Positions 1 to 10,795 of a stretch of 64,000 nucleotides of DNA are shown here, piece after piece. How positions within the stretch are numbered: the first letter of the stretch is position 1; each line of letters begins with the position of its first letter. Both the position numbers and the translations under genes were made by a program. The notes beneath the pieces were generated by a model, which was given only the letters and a program-made list of their open reading frames with translations, did no database searches and was not told where the DNA came from. Origin of the DNA: Sesamum alatum (taxonomy: Eukaryota > Streptophyta > Magnoliopsida > Lamiales > Pedaliaceae); the NCBI GenBank assembly GCA_034509735.1, contig JACGWO010000008.1, positions 17,867,864 through 17,931,863 of the forward strand, written 5' to 3'.

Positions 1-742
1 ACTCCGCACTTAATTCTTTCGCGTACTTTGAAAGGTCTCTTCCGACGTTTTGGGATCTTTGTGTGCCTTCCTCTCTTGAGGCTTTCGATATTTTGTTTAT
101 CCTTAGGAGAGTTGTTAATGACTCGTACTTCTAACTCTTCCTATCAGCGGTTGTAAAAAATTCTTAGAGTGACCCGTTTTTCCAACGATCCTCGGGGCGA
201 GAAGTTCTGTTGGGGCTTAGTGTGGTTGCAAACATGATTCGCGAGTCCATTCTCGCCTTTCGTCAAGGAAAGATGACGAGGTTGCTTGCTCCCTCATTCT
301 CTGCAACCTCGTATCGCCAGGGGGCGAGGGGGCCCTAGCTCATTAGATGGTTGTTGTAATTGTGTTGCGTTGCGTCACATTTGAATCACCTCGTGTCATG
401 TCACCATGTTCGAAGCACCTCACGTCGCGACGCGACACGTTGAATTTGTATCGTGCCATGTTTGAATCACCTCGTGTCGCGACACGTCATGTATCGCGTC
501 GCGTCAAACTGCACCGCGTTGCGATGTGTCACGTTGAGTTCTTCGGAAGCTCTGTAGAAGTTCCCTTGGTTGGGACATTCTGGAACTTCGTGGGAGTTCT
601 TTGTCATTCGAGGAACTTCTTAAGAGTTCATTTTGTCAAAATACTTTGGAACTTCGCAGGGGTTCCTTTTTACTATGTTATCAAACTTCGTTTCTCTATT
701 GCTTATTAAGTTAAGTTGCTTCTTTTTAAACTAAATATCAAA
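1..742. other. Unassigned sequence left of the gypsy minisatellite
   Basis: No convincing coding region. The stretch lies downstream of the minus-strand integrase remnant, so it is probably 3' untranslated or LTR sequence of that Ty3/gypsy element. About 380-530 is CpG-rich, with repeated CACCTCGTGTCGCGACACG-like words, including a perfect 14-bp palindrome (CGTGTCGCGACACG) at 473-486. About 545-670 holds three loose repeats around GGAACTTCG...GTTC. The small plus-strand open frame at 347-709 is made of these repeats and has no recognisable domain. Confidence 0.4.
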
Positions 743-1077
743 TGTGAGGGGCAATCCTCCTCTTTTAGATAAAATATTAATCTGAGGGGCCATCCCCACT
801 CTTAGATAAAATATTAATGTGAGGGGCCATCCCCCTCTTTTAGATAAAATATTAATGTGAGGGGTCATCCCCCTCTTTTAGATAAAATATTAATGTGAGG
901 GGCAATCCCTCTCTTTCAGATAAAATATTAAAGTGAGGGGTCGTCCCCCTCTCTTAGATAAAATATTAATGTGAGGGGTCATCCCCCTCTTTTAGATAAA
1001 ATATTAATGTGAGGGGCAATCCCCCTCTTTCAGATAAATATTAATGTGAGGGGCCATCCCTCTCTCTTGCTCAATAA
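743..1077. repeat. Minisatellite, about nine copies of a 38-bp unit
   Basis: The unit reads roughly ATGTGAGGGGCCATCCCC followed by CTCTTTTAGATAAAATATTA. Successive TGAGG starts fall at 745, 783, 820, 858, 896, 934, 972, 1010 and 1047, a spacing of 37-38 bp. Each unit contains GAGGGG and CCCCTC arms around a short loop, so each can fold into a hairpin. It lies 3' of the integrase remnant on the minus strand. Tat-lineage gypsy elements are known to carry tandem repeats in their 3' untranslated region. Confidence 0.85.
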
Positions 1078-1239
1078 AGTATAAATAATGAATCTACAAC
1101 AAGTGGACAAAAGGTGGACATTTTATTACCGTAATTTCGGGTTACAAAGTGTTTGAAAAGGGATACAAAGCATTAAATAAGATGTTTCTTGAGGTTAGTA
1201 ATATTCCACGTGTGTGGTACTTCCTTTACATTCATTCTC

Positions 1240-2420
1240 CCTGAGTTGATGCGGTCCTACCTATTTGGGGTCCAGTTCGGCCATGTTTCTTGTCGCGTCA
1301 GCGTTCCTTAATACCAGATCTCTGACTTGGAATTCGCGACATCGTACTTTGTCATTGCGGGCCTATGCAATTAATGACCTGTAGGCTCCCCTCCTTGCAT
1401 TCGCGCCACTCCTAGCGTATCCCGAAATCCAGAAGGCTCGGCTTTCTTCGTCATTGCCGATTAGTTCCTATTGTCACGTGTTGAATGTTTTCTCCCTTAT
1501 GTCCACCAGGACGATAGCTTCTGTCCCACTAACTAGATTGGACGGGACTCTCCCGTACCTCGTCGCGGGGTTGTTCGATATGCCCTTAGGACTCTCCGGT
1601 CTCCTTCCACCTAACTTCCTTTAGCTTCCTGTAGCCTCATCCTCAAATTTTGGAAGACTATCCTGCTGGTTACTTCCGCCTACCCGTCAGAATGGGGTGT
1701 CGGGATGGTCCCATATTTTCCGCTGGGACGTGAATGACGTTGGCATGCTTTGGGCACTCTTGGATTTCTTTATTAAGTTCCATGCATCCTTACACATTAT
1801 AGGGAAGAGGTGCCCTCGCTTCGGGGCTTTGAATGCTAACACGCTACCTCCGGAATGATGACGCAGCCTCCCTCATAGATCTCTCGTAGAACATACTCTA
1901 TTTCGTCCCCACCGACGTATCCAAGATCAGGTTTGTAAAAAACCTCTCTTGCACAACTTACCTTCAATTATCGTGAACTTTGCTGACCTAGCTCGAATTA
2001 CCCTTGCTTCCTTGGGGTCTTGAGGCAAAATCCCAAATTTTCAATCTTCCTCCAAACCTTCTTTCCAGCTTGGTAAAACACTCTTCATCATCAAGACTTC
2101 TTTCCACACAACATCCACTTCGTGTCACTCTTGACTTAGTTGGGTTATTCTCTTGCTTTCCGAATGAACCAATGAGTTGGCCAACTTAGCGAGTCAATTC
2201 GTTTCTTCCTTGTATAACCGCGGGATTTGTTCTTGGCTGAGCTTGTCGAACTTCCTTCTTAACGCTTTGATGTTTGCTAAGTACTTGGTCATCTGGTCCC
2301 CCAATTTGGTAACCTCCATTCCCTTACTGGACCCCAAGTTGGAAGTCGCCGTCCGCCCTCGCATATGTTGCTCCCACGGTGCAAGCCAACTTTCTCCGCT
2401 CGCTTGGCGCATCACACTCT
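1240..2420 (-). pseudogene. Ty3/gypsy pol remnant: RNase H end, linker and integrase pieces
   Basis: Read on the minus strand in several frames. RNase H C-terminal sequence at about 2415-2150 includes KYLANIKALRRKF and AKLANSLVHSES. The linker and integrase N-terminus follow (LPQDPKEARVIRARS, then KLCKRGFF, about 2040-1920), then a zinc-finger remnant with QECPKHANVIHVP near 1760. The integrase C-terminal module has GTEAIVLVDIREKTFN near 1510 and FQVGDLVLRNAD-like sequence ending in ELDPK near 1260. The DDE core that should lie between zinc finger and C-terminus is missing. Reverse transcriptase and protease are absent: RNase H sequence starts within about 130 bp of the end of gag, so a large internal deletion is inferred. 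Stops and frameshifts are frequent, and it cannot make a working enzyme. Confidence 0.75.
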
Positions 2421-2548
2421 AACTCATTCTTGGATCTATTGTTGACACTACTCCAACATTGCTAAAGATGATACGGTTAGCAATGTGTCCCATTGGTCGC
2501 GCTGCGATTCTTTCAGCTTGCCTCGAGTCTCTTCCTACTCGGTCTCCC

Positions 2549-3048
2549 GAGATAACCCTCACAACTCAGCAGTTGGGAGGTTGTCCTTACTAGCTCATTT
2601 TGCTTCCTACTTTACTCCCACGTGCCATGTGCCCCCCTCCAAAAGCGATTTCCTGGAGCTTTTGTTTTCTTTTCCCCACGAATTCTTGTAAGCAACCTCT
2701 TCGGACCGACACCTCGACCTCATTATCCAAGTGGTAGCGTTCCTCCGTGCTATGGCCTCGATCCCAACCCTTGTTGTTTGGCTGCATCGAGCGTTTTTGA
2801 GATAACCCTCACAACTTAGCAGTTGGGAGGTTGTCCTTGCTAGCTCGTTTTGCTTCCTGCTTTACTCCCACGTGCCATGTGCCCGCCTCCAAAGGTGGTT
2901 TCCTGGAGCTCTTGTTTCCTTTGCCCATGAATTCTTGTAAGCAATCTCTTCGGACCGACTCCTCAACTTCATTCTCCAAGTGGCGGCGTTCCTCTGTGCT
3001 ATGGCCTCGATCCCAACCCTTGTCGTTTGGCTGCATTGAGCATTTGAT
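2549..3048. repeat. Tandem duplication of a 250-bp gag segment
   Basis: GAGATAACCCTCACAAC starts at 2549 and again at 2799, and the sequence stays alignable for about 250 bp in each copy, both ending near CCCAACCCTTGT.GTTTGGCTGCAT. The copies differ by scattered substitutions, so the event is not very recent. The duplicated part encodes, on the minus strand, the gag C-terminal GHSTEE block. Confidence 0.85.
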
Positions 3049-4347
3049 CTCGCGAGGCGTTCCGAGGGGTGTATTGAGCCAAATCCTTCGGGAGCCCATG
3101 TCTGCTTTCACGCTTACTTCCTTCTTTCCTAAGGGGAATCCCTTTCTCCTCCTCTGCGGCACTCCGTTTTAATGTATCTAGTGGTCTCAAAACTGCTAAC
3201 TCCTCGATTATTACATACTTCTCGGCTCTTAGCAATAACTCCTCTTGTGAGGAACGGGGCTTTCCAGCAATCGACTCCTTGAATCTACCTCTCCTTAGAT
3301 TCTACTGCATGATGCTTGCCAAAAATTCTAGGTTTACGAGGGACTTTCAAAATAGCCTCCGAGAAGCGTCGTACGTAGTCCCTCAAGCTCTCGTTCTCCT
3401 GCTGGACTATTGTAAACAAATACGAAGCGATGTTGGGATACCGCCTATTTATCTCGAAATGGTGCAAAAAGCGCTGAGAGAGTTGTTCGAATGATCCAAT
3501 AGTTCCTGGTGGTAGCTGGTTGAACCACGCCATTGCCTTCCCCGAGAGGGTAGTCCTAAACAACTTACACTAGGCTGTGTCACTAATGTCTAGAAGATCA
3601 GCCCTAGCCATGAAGCGATCAAAATGATCCTGAGGATCCCGGACTCCGTTATACTCATTCATGCTCAGGATCTTGACCCTTGGATGAATGGCTTCTTCTA
3701 GTATGTGGGTGGCGAAAGGACTCCGCCGCGGGGGGGCCATAGCAAAAGGTCGCGCTGGGTATCCTAGAAGACACATAGGACTCAGAAAAACATGCGGGGG
3801 AGGGACTCCCGTTTCATGGTATCCTCCTTCTTGCACCGGCGACATCTCCTCTTGACGAGTAGGAAAGTAGTTATCTTCACGTCTGTCCTGCAGAGGATGT
3901 GGGAAGTAATCTTCTTCACCCGCGCCCCTGCAAGGAGGCGAGGGGTAAAAGTCGTCCTCTTGCTGCGCGGCGCTACTGTTGACTTCCTCCTCGTAGTCTA
4001 CGCCTTCGAAGGCGTCCCCAGGCCTCTGCTCGCCACCCTCAGGAGCCAAGGGAGCGCCTTGGCCTCTACGAGGATAGCGAGGGGGTCGTGGGGGTAATGC
4101 GCATCCGACTATGTACTAGGCCGCGACCCTCTCTGCTGCCTGGGCGGATGCATCCTCCACAAACTGGCGAAGAGCCGCGGGAGTTATCTAAATAACTGGG
4201 GTGGAGGTGGAGCCTCGGCCTCCTCCTGCTGGTTGTGTGCTGGTGGATTCTCCTAGCCGTGGCCTTGCTCGCGCTCTTCTCTTCTCTCTCGGGTTCCTCT
4301 TGCACCACATTCGCACTCCTCGCTTTCGAACGAGTATTTATCTTCAA
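2549..4347 (-). pseudogene. Ty3/gypsy gag remnant (Retrotrans_gag), Tat-like
   Basis: Gag is the capsid-like structural protein of LTR retrotransposons. The minus-strand frame begins near 4347 with a basic N-terminus (MKINTRSKARSANV), runs through a proline/acid-rich section (4049-3570), and reaches the conserved gag core at 3563-3285, with AMAWFNQLPPGTI, FEQLSQRFLHHF and ESLRDYVRRFSEA, as in the Retrotrans_gag family. Further on, GHSTEERRHLENEVEESVRR matches the segment that precedes protease in Tat-type gag, and it is present twice because of a local duplication. Frameshifts separate 4066, 3570 and 3285. The position just inside the LTR and primer site fits. Assignment to the Tat lineage is inference from the gag style and the 3' minisatellite. 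Confidence 0.75.
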
Positions 4348-4362
4348 TGCCTAGACCTGGTT

Positions 4363-4379
4363 TCCCACAGACGGCGCCA
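4363..4379 (-). other. Probable primer binding site of the left gypsy element
   Basis: On the minus strand the sequence reads TGGCGCCGTCTGTGGGA, directly between the LTR and the gag start. TGGCGCC-type sites pair with a tRNA 3' end and are common in plant Ty3/gypsy elements. It sets the orientation as minus. Confidence 0.6.
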
Positions 4380-4382
4380 AGC

Positions 4383-4647
4383 TGGTGGTGAGTGATTCGG
4401 GAGATTGTTGATCTAAGCACAATAACTCGAAATGACGTCGCGAGGCAAACAACTTCTGAACTTCTTCAAAAAGTAGATTTATAAAAATGGAATGAGGTGC
4501 TTTTACATTGGATTTGATGGCCTATTTATAGCAAATGAGGAGGAACATAAAGACTATTTTTCCCTCCAACCGCCTCTAATCTAGCGGCTATAATCTAATC
4601 TTCATGGGTGCCTTGGTAATTTGGCTCCACCCTACTAACTTCTAACA
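4383..4647 (-). mobile_element. 5' LTR of the left gypsy element (approximate ends)
   Basis: On the minus strand the block begins TGTTAGAAGTTAG at 4647 and ends in CACCACCA beside the primer site. It contains a TATA box at 4521-4530. Beyond about 4712 the sequence becomes copia pol, so this gypsy element seems to sit inside, or beside a broken end of, a copia element. The matching 3' LTR is not recognisable in the window, so neither end can be fixed by comparison. The 65 bp from 4648 to 4712 could belong to either element. Confidence 0.5.
4521..4530 (-). promoter_or_regulatory. TATA box of the gypsy LTR
   Basis: The minus strand reads TATAAATAGG, an excellent plant TATA box, inside the LTR and pointing toward gag. 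Confidence 0.55.
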
Positions 4648-4712
4648 ATAACTACCTTGAATAGCATTTCGGTAAATACATATACATTTTGGGGTATTTT
4701 GGTAATTTTGCT

Positions 4713-6654
4713 AGTCTAATATATTTTGCTCCATCACGTAGTGTAACTTGCATTCTATTGGGAGTTAGTGAAGAATCAAAGGCGTATCGACTCTATAATC
4801 CCATGGATAAAAAGGTAATTATTAGTCGGGATGTTGTATTTGAAGAGGATGGATGTTGGAACTGGGGAGAAGAATTCACAAGCTCTATATAATCTGAATT
4901 GGATTGGAATCACAATGAAAGTGATGTTGAAGTAAATAATGATCCGGTGGAAGAAATAGAAGAAAAAGATGAAGAAGAAGGACCTGCCGAACAGGAGGAA
5001 GCCCGTGAACAGCAATGTCCAAGAAGGCAACACACTCAACCTTCATGGATGCAAGATTATGTAATAGGTGAAGTACTATATAATGATGGTTTTTGAGTCA
5101 CATCTTACAGTCGGCAGTGAAAATGATCCTGTCCACAATGAAGAAGCAAAAAAGAATCCTATTTGGAGAAAAGCCATGAAAGAAGAAATTGAAGCTATAG
5201 AAAGAAATGGAACGTGGTACTTAACTGAGCTTCTAGGAGGTGCTAAGAAGATTGGGGTTAAATGGATCTTCAAAACTAAGCGTGATGAGAAACGAGATTC
5301 AGTAAGCATAAAGCACGATTGGTGGTTCGGGGATATACTCAAGAATTTGGAGTAGATTACAAAGAAGTGTTCGCCCCTATAGCATGCATGGAGACTATCC
5401 GATTGGTCATTGCTATAGCTGCTCATCATGGATGGTCCATCTACCAGTTGGACGTTAAATCTACCTTCTTGCATGGGGATTTAACTGAAGATTTCATTGT
5501 TGAACAACCACAAGGCTTCGAGAAAAATGGGGAAGAAGACAAAGTCTACAAGCTGAAACATGCTTTATATGGCTTAAAACAGGCCCCCCGGGCTTGGTAC
5601 AGTCGTATTGAAAGCTATTTTCTGAGCCATGGATTTGCAAAATGCCAGTATGAACCTACTTTATTCATAAAGGTGCAGGAGAACAATATTATGGTGGTAA
5701 GTTTACATGTGGATGACTTGATTTATACAGGGAATGACGATCAATTGGTGATGGAGTTCAAGAAATGAATGCAGTTAGAATTTGCTATGACTGACATAGG
5801 AAAATGAAATACTTTCTCGGTCTTGAAGCAACTCAAAAAGATGATGGTATATTTTTGTGTCAAAAGAAGTATGTAAAAGATCTTCTAAAGAGATTTGGAA
5901 TGAGCAACTCTAATTCTGCTCATAATCCGATTGTTCCAGGAAGTAAATTAGGCAGGGATGAAGATGGAAAAAGCCTTGATAAAACACTTTACAAGCATAT
6001 GGTTGGTAGTTTAATGTATGCAACTGCCACACAACCAGACATCATATATAGTGTGAGTTAAGTTAGTCGGCTCATGGAAAATTGAAAGGAGCTTCATTTT
6101 CAAGCGGTAAAGCGAATCATATGCTATCTCAAAGGAACTTGTGAATTTGGATTGTTCTATGAAAGAAATGGAGAAAAGATCTGATTGGTTATACGAATAG
6201 TGACTATGCTAATGACATTGAAAACAGAAAAAGCACATCAGGTTATGTTCTCATAATGAGTGAAGTTGCCATCTCATGGAGTTTGAAGAAGCAACCAGTG
6301 GTGAGTCTATCAACAACTGAAGCAGAATTTATAGCAGCGGCTGCAAATTCATGTCAGGCTGTGTGGCTTAGACAAATACTTGAGGCAATGGGAGAAAGTC
6401 AAACAAGCCCCATGGTTATCTACTGTGACAATAGTTCTACCATAAATCTGTCAAAGAATCCTGTTATGCATGGGAGGAGTAAACACATTGACGTACGTTT
6501 TCATTTTCTAAGGGATCTTACAAAGAATGAAACAGTTGAACTGCAACATTGTAGTTCACAAGAACAAGTAGCTGATGTCGTGACAAAGCCACTCAAGTTG
6601 GAAGACTTTGTTCAAATGAGAAGAAAGTTAGGAGTTGTCGCAAATGTAAACTGA
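4713..6654 (+). pseudogene. Ty1/copia pol, 3' part (integrase tail, reverse transcriptase, RNase H), TNT1-94-like
   Basis: The fragment opens in the integrase C-terminal region (CILLGVSEESKAYRLYNP, then IISRDVVFEEDGCWNWG). Reverse transcriptase follows: KKIGVKWIFKTKRDE, VRGYTQEFGVDYKEVFAP, QLDVKSTFLHGDL, LKHALYGLKQAPRAWY, then LHVDDLIYTGND, where the usual YVDD is HVDD. RNase H at 6256-6654 has LSTTEAEFIAAA, YCDNSS, KHIDVRFHFLRD and ends KLGVVANVN. Frames break near 5310, 5768 (stop, then a one-base loss near 5803), 6061 and 6180. Gag, protease and the integrase core lie beyond the left edge or were lost where the gypsy LTR begins. The enzyme would copy element RNA into cDNA if intact; here it is dead. 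Confidence 0.9.
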
Positions 6655-6686
6655 ATATGTGTGATAATTCAGTTTAAGGGTGGGAA

Positions 6687-6932
6687 TATTAGATATGGTT
6701 GAATAAGTCTTCAGATATTACTAGAATATTGGAGGTTGTTAGCTTTGAATAAAGTCTCCTAGTTTTACTAGAGTCCTACTTCCTTGATTTATGTTGGGTA
6801 GTTGCTTGAAATCAGGAAAATGATTTGAATTACATATTTTCTGATCGTAAGCACTATATATATTGCTTCTAGCACATGAATAAAATTATTTTTCCTTCTT
6901 CAAATACTTTAACAGCTTTTTCCTTTATAACA
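6687..6932 (+). mobile_element. 3' LTR of the TNT1-94-like copia element
   Basis: Immediately after the pol stop, a purine tract (AAGGGTGGGAA, 6676-6686) resembles a polypurine tract. The LTR then starts TATTAGATATGG (ancestral TGTTAG likely) and ends TTTATAACA at 6932, about 246 bp. A TATA-like run (ACTATATATATTG) lies near 6854. The 5' partner is outside the window, so the edges are by motif only. Confidence 0.6.
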
Positions 6933-7200
6933 ATTATCGGTCATGTGTTCATACAGATTTGAATTAATAAAATAATTTCTAGGAACATATGTCAAACGTA
7001 CAACTATATTTGAATCAAGTGATTACATCTAGAAACTAATGAATTGATTATTTAAGCAAATATTTGAGTTGTCACCATAAATTCGTACAACGTGAATGGG
7101 TCCCATTCAATCTTCATCACAATGACTATATTGTAGTCTATTTAAAAATTTGACCAGTCAATATTACAAGATTTGAATTACTTCCTGCTTATCCACTCAA
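6933..7200. other. Intergenic, nothing recognised
   Basis: AT-rich sequence between the copia LTR and a chromovirus LTR fragment. No open frame, repeat or RNA gene is visible. Confidence 0.5.
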
Positions 7201-8148
7201 TGTATGACGTCCATAGATTTTTATATTTAATTGAGAGATTAATTAGTAATTATTAAAAAAATTTAATTTAATTATAAATTATAGGTTGAAATTATAAATA
7301 TATTAAAACTTGAAGAGTCGAAATTGGAGCTTTATTAAATATTTATGATCAAATTATATATATTTACAAATTTGAGGAACAAATTAGGAATTCTATAAAA
7401 AGTTATCAAATATATAGAGATGTACTCACACATATAATAATAGTATAATATCTAAAAGTGTAGAAATAAGAATGGAATGTTAGATGGCACGTGGACTTCT
7501 CTAACCTTTTTCTAGATATATAAATTAGATAGATTTAAACACAACTTTAGTTAACATTAAGTTTTTATATCGGCAATTACAGTTTCCTCCAGAGGACGCA
7601 AATTCAGGTTTATATTTATTCTTCTAAATTTTTATTAGTTTATATATTTACATTATTTGATTAGTGTATTTATTAAATATGATTTGTACTATCTACTTTA
7701 CTATTTAACCGGAAATTTATTGAATTTGAGTATTTATATAAACTAGTGTTGTATATATTTAATTGAACTAGAATATTATAGCTAATAACTTAAAATTATA
7801 TAACCTACTAGATTTAGTAGTTGTTATAATGGACTATTCAAATTGATCGGGTTTATTAACCAAATACATAATTGTATGTACTAGTTTTTAAATAATTATT
7901 ATTATAGTGAACAATTTGCAGAAATTAATAGGAATAGTACAAAATTATATTTGAGAAATATTAGGGAATTATATTTGAAAATATTATATTTATTAAAAAA
8001 GAAATATGGGATATTTGTAGTAATTTTATTTAGGTATGGAATAGAGGACAATAATTATAAAAACATGAGGGGTTTGATAGAATAAGCTCTTATGAGTTAA
8101 TAGATAAATTAGATATATACCGGAGAAGTTTATAGTGTCTAATATTTA
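7201..8148 (+). mobile_element. Chromovirus-type gypsy LTR fragment
   Basis: The sequence from TGACGTCCATAG onward aligns, by eye, with 27301-28245 for its full length (shared TTTTTATATTTAATTGAGAG, CCTCC.GAGGACGCAAATTC and many other blocks). It is therefore the first 950 bp or so of the same LTR family. It stops where copia element A begins at 8149. The simplest reading is that A jumped into this LTR and the remainder was lost by a later deletion. It is AT-rich with no coding potential. Confidence 0.75.
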
Positions 8149-10125
8149 TGTTAGAATAGGTGACCATGTCGCCAATCTTGGCAGGCAAAATGTAACCTAT
8201 GTCTAAACAATTTCAAGGATTTTGATAAATTATTAATGAATAAAAGTGATATTCATCTGGCATTACTTTGTTTGTGATCACTTTATCTGCTTTATATATA
8301 TCTGTTCACTACGCAAACAAAGCCCACGGACTGAAAACGTATTTCGGGGACTGGGACTATGCTTGGAGGTAGGTCCATGAAATCAGTCCTGCCGAATCAG
8401 TCCGGAAATCTTCAAGTCAAGGAATCTCGAAAATGGGTACCGATATTCCCCTTGAGACTTGCACTAAGCATCTGCTGTCGTATTTCATCGACGGGTGACG
8501 AAGGTCGTCTAACCAGTATTAGTGGGTTAGCCTGCTGGGGAGCAGCTGACTGAGGTGACTCGCGGGAACCGTCTTATGGAGGACCTTGAGTAGGGTCGGC
8601 TAGGTATGACGTGTGTTCCCGGTTCCAACAGTACAGGTCAAGTCCTTTGACTTGAGGAACTGCTGAGTTTACCTGTATATCAGGGCTGTATCTTAGATAT
8701 GGTGAGAGATTGCAAAGAAACACTTGAGTAGTCATAAGCCATGTCTAGTGCAGCTCCGGTGTACAGAGTGACAATAGTTTCCATGAAAGGATCTGTCTCC
8801 TGTCAAAAGGCATTGACAGTTGAGTCTCACAATTGCTCTGTGTCTTGTCCCTAAAATCTGTGGCCACAGTAACTGAACAGAAGGGGAGGTTTCCCTTGCG
8901 GCGTTTAGTAAGGACAGACCGACACTTAGGTCCAAAATGGGTACCTGCATTTTCCGTGCCATAGACCCTAAGTGGTGAGACCGTAGACGGAAGGACAAGT
9001 GTACTGTTCGAGCCTAAACGTTCATCCCTGTAATTTCACCTAGTCTCTAGTGCCATGGACCGTTGCTAGATGGCCACCCATGGTAACGGGCGGATTCTAG
9101 GAATCCGACCAAGTCTAGCTGAAAGGTGAACCTAAAGAGTCACACACAATCCGCACACATTAAGTATTTAATTTAGAATTAAATATTTGGAGAAATGGAA
9201 TGATTAAATTGGATTTAATCGGGTTCTTAATTTTGTTGGAAAGAATTAATTCCTTTTATTAGATAAAAGGGATTTATCTAATAAATTAGATTTACTAGAA
9301 AATTAATTTAATGGGCTTAGAATAAATATTTATATTTATTATATTTATTGCCCTTGGAATATTTAAATATGTTTTAAATATTCCATTAAATTAAATTAAT
9401 GGTTGAGATTAAAAGGAGAGATGGATGGCTAGAATTAATTTGACTAGGTCAAATTACTACTTTGACTAGGATATTGACCTAGTCAAATTAGTCTTCTGGA
9501 GTTGGAGTTTGAAGAGGATTAAACTCCTCCTCTATATATAGTCCTAGCCCCTCACCATAAGAGTCATGATGAAAACTTCAACACACACACACACACACAA
9601 CTCTTGTGCCTCTCCCTCTCTCTCGTCCGCCACTCTCTTTCTCTCTTTCCAAGAATTGTTCTTTTGTGTTAACAATTGAACAAAAAGGAGGATTAATCCC
9701 ATTAAGTAATAACATGTGATTGATCCCTCCTCTCGAAATAATATACACTTGTTCGTTCTCTAGCACGACGTACAAGATACATGGGCGGATTGTGTGTCAC
9801 AACTTAGAGGATCTCACGTACGAGATTTTGGAGCAAATCGGGGAACAACGCGAGTACCGGTTAGAAGACGAAAATGACAAATCGGTAGGTCTCTTTTATG
9901 TTTTCGTCTCCTTTTTCTTTTCAAATCCTATGGCCTCCATGATTCCTTGTATGTCTTTAATTCACGAGATACACTAAACACCCGGGAACTTCAAGGGCAC
10001 ACCCCTTGAACGTGTTTTTTATTTTACGTATAAAGCATGTTTAAATTCTGTAATTTAAATTTATACCGCGCTTCCGCATTCGCGCTATTTTTCGGGACGA
10101 TCCACATGCCTATCCAAGCCTTTCA
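8149..10125 (+). mobile_element. 5' LTR of copia element A (1977 bp)
   Basis: It starts TGTTAGAATAGGTGACC and ends GCCTTTCA just before the primer site. It matches the LTRs of element B (16443-18440) along its length and its own partial 3' LTR (16202-16442 plus 26646-27130). A TATA box (TCTATATATA, 9531-9540) precedes a (CA)n tract at 9583-9600 and a CT-rich leader, the likely transcript start region. The open frames within it are short and not conserved. The 5 bp before it are ATTTA; the matching right-hand copy is deleted. Confidence 0.9.
9531..9540 (+). promoter_or_regulatory. TATA box in LTR A
   Basis: TCTATATATA, at the same relative place as TATATAAAC in element B (17849-17857). It is followed after about 40-50 bp by CA- and CT-rich sequence. 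Confidence 0.5.
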
Positions 10126-10126
10126 G

Positions 10127-10138
10127 TGGTATCAGAGC
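10127..10138 (+). other. Primer binding site, element A
   Basis: TGGTATCAGAGC, one base after the LTR, is complementary to the 3' end of plant initiator methionine tRNA, the classic copia primer. Confidence 0.9.
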
Positions 10139-10337
10139 CCGGTTCGGTGTATAGGCCTAGGATTTTATGTGCGTTTTAAGCATGAAAACGTGATTTAGCA
10201 TGTTTTAATTATTTCTTGTTATTTTTATCATTAAAACATGTCGTTTTTCTTGCTTTCAATTCATATGATTTTTGGTATGTTGGGATTTTTTCTATTTTTT
10301 TCTTGGGAAACAGGGGCAAGAATCAAACGAAACGGAA

Positions 10338-10795
10338 AAACGAGCACGCGGCCAGCCGGTGTCTGACCGTGCGCGGCCGTGCGCCCAAGCAAGGCGGACA
10401 CGTGCAGGCAAGGGCGACAGGCGCTCGCCTGTGGCCGGGCGCGCACGCAAGCGCACGCGCACGCAGACAGAGGAGCTTGCGCGCGCGTGCCCGGTAGGCG
10501 CGCCCTATGTGCGCGCGCACGAGGCCTAGCCGCCAGGCGCGCGCGCACGCAGACGATGGTGTTTGGCGCCCGTTGCGGGTGCGCGCCCGCCTGCGAAGGG
10601 CAGGCGCAGGGTTGGCTGCCGGCAAACTGACGCGCGCAGGCAGAGGCGTCTGCGCGCGCGGCCCTGCAGGAAACTCCCGACCAGGCGTGCGCGCCCAGTC
10701 AGGCAGAGCCTGCGCGCGCGCAGGGGCAGCAGGCTGGGCTTGCTGTCCTGTGCGCGCCGGCTGACTGCTGCCGGTGGCGGCAGCCGGTTGCCGTC
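10338..10795 (+). repeat. CG-rich island in the leader of element A
   Basis: About 450 bp of strongly GC-rich, CpG-dense sequence built from iterated GCGCGCGCACGCAGAC-like words, sharply bounded by AT-rich sequence. The same position holds related but rearranged islands in element B (18652-19050) and element C (61705-61995). All six frames stay open because stop codons are rare in such sequence; none shows a protein domain. Confidence 0.85.

Noticed and set aside
743..1077. Regular direct repeats that could suggest a CRISPR array
   Set aside because: Units are tandem with no unique spacers, in a plant retrotransposon. The same applies to 39888-40135.
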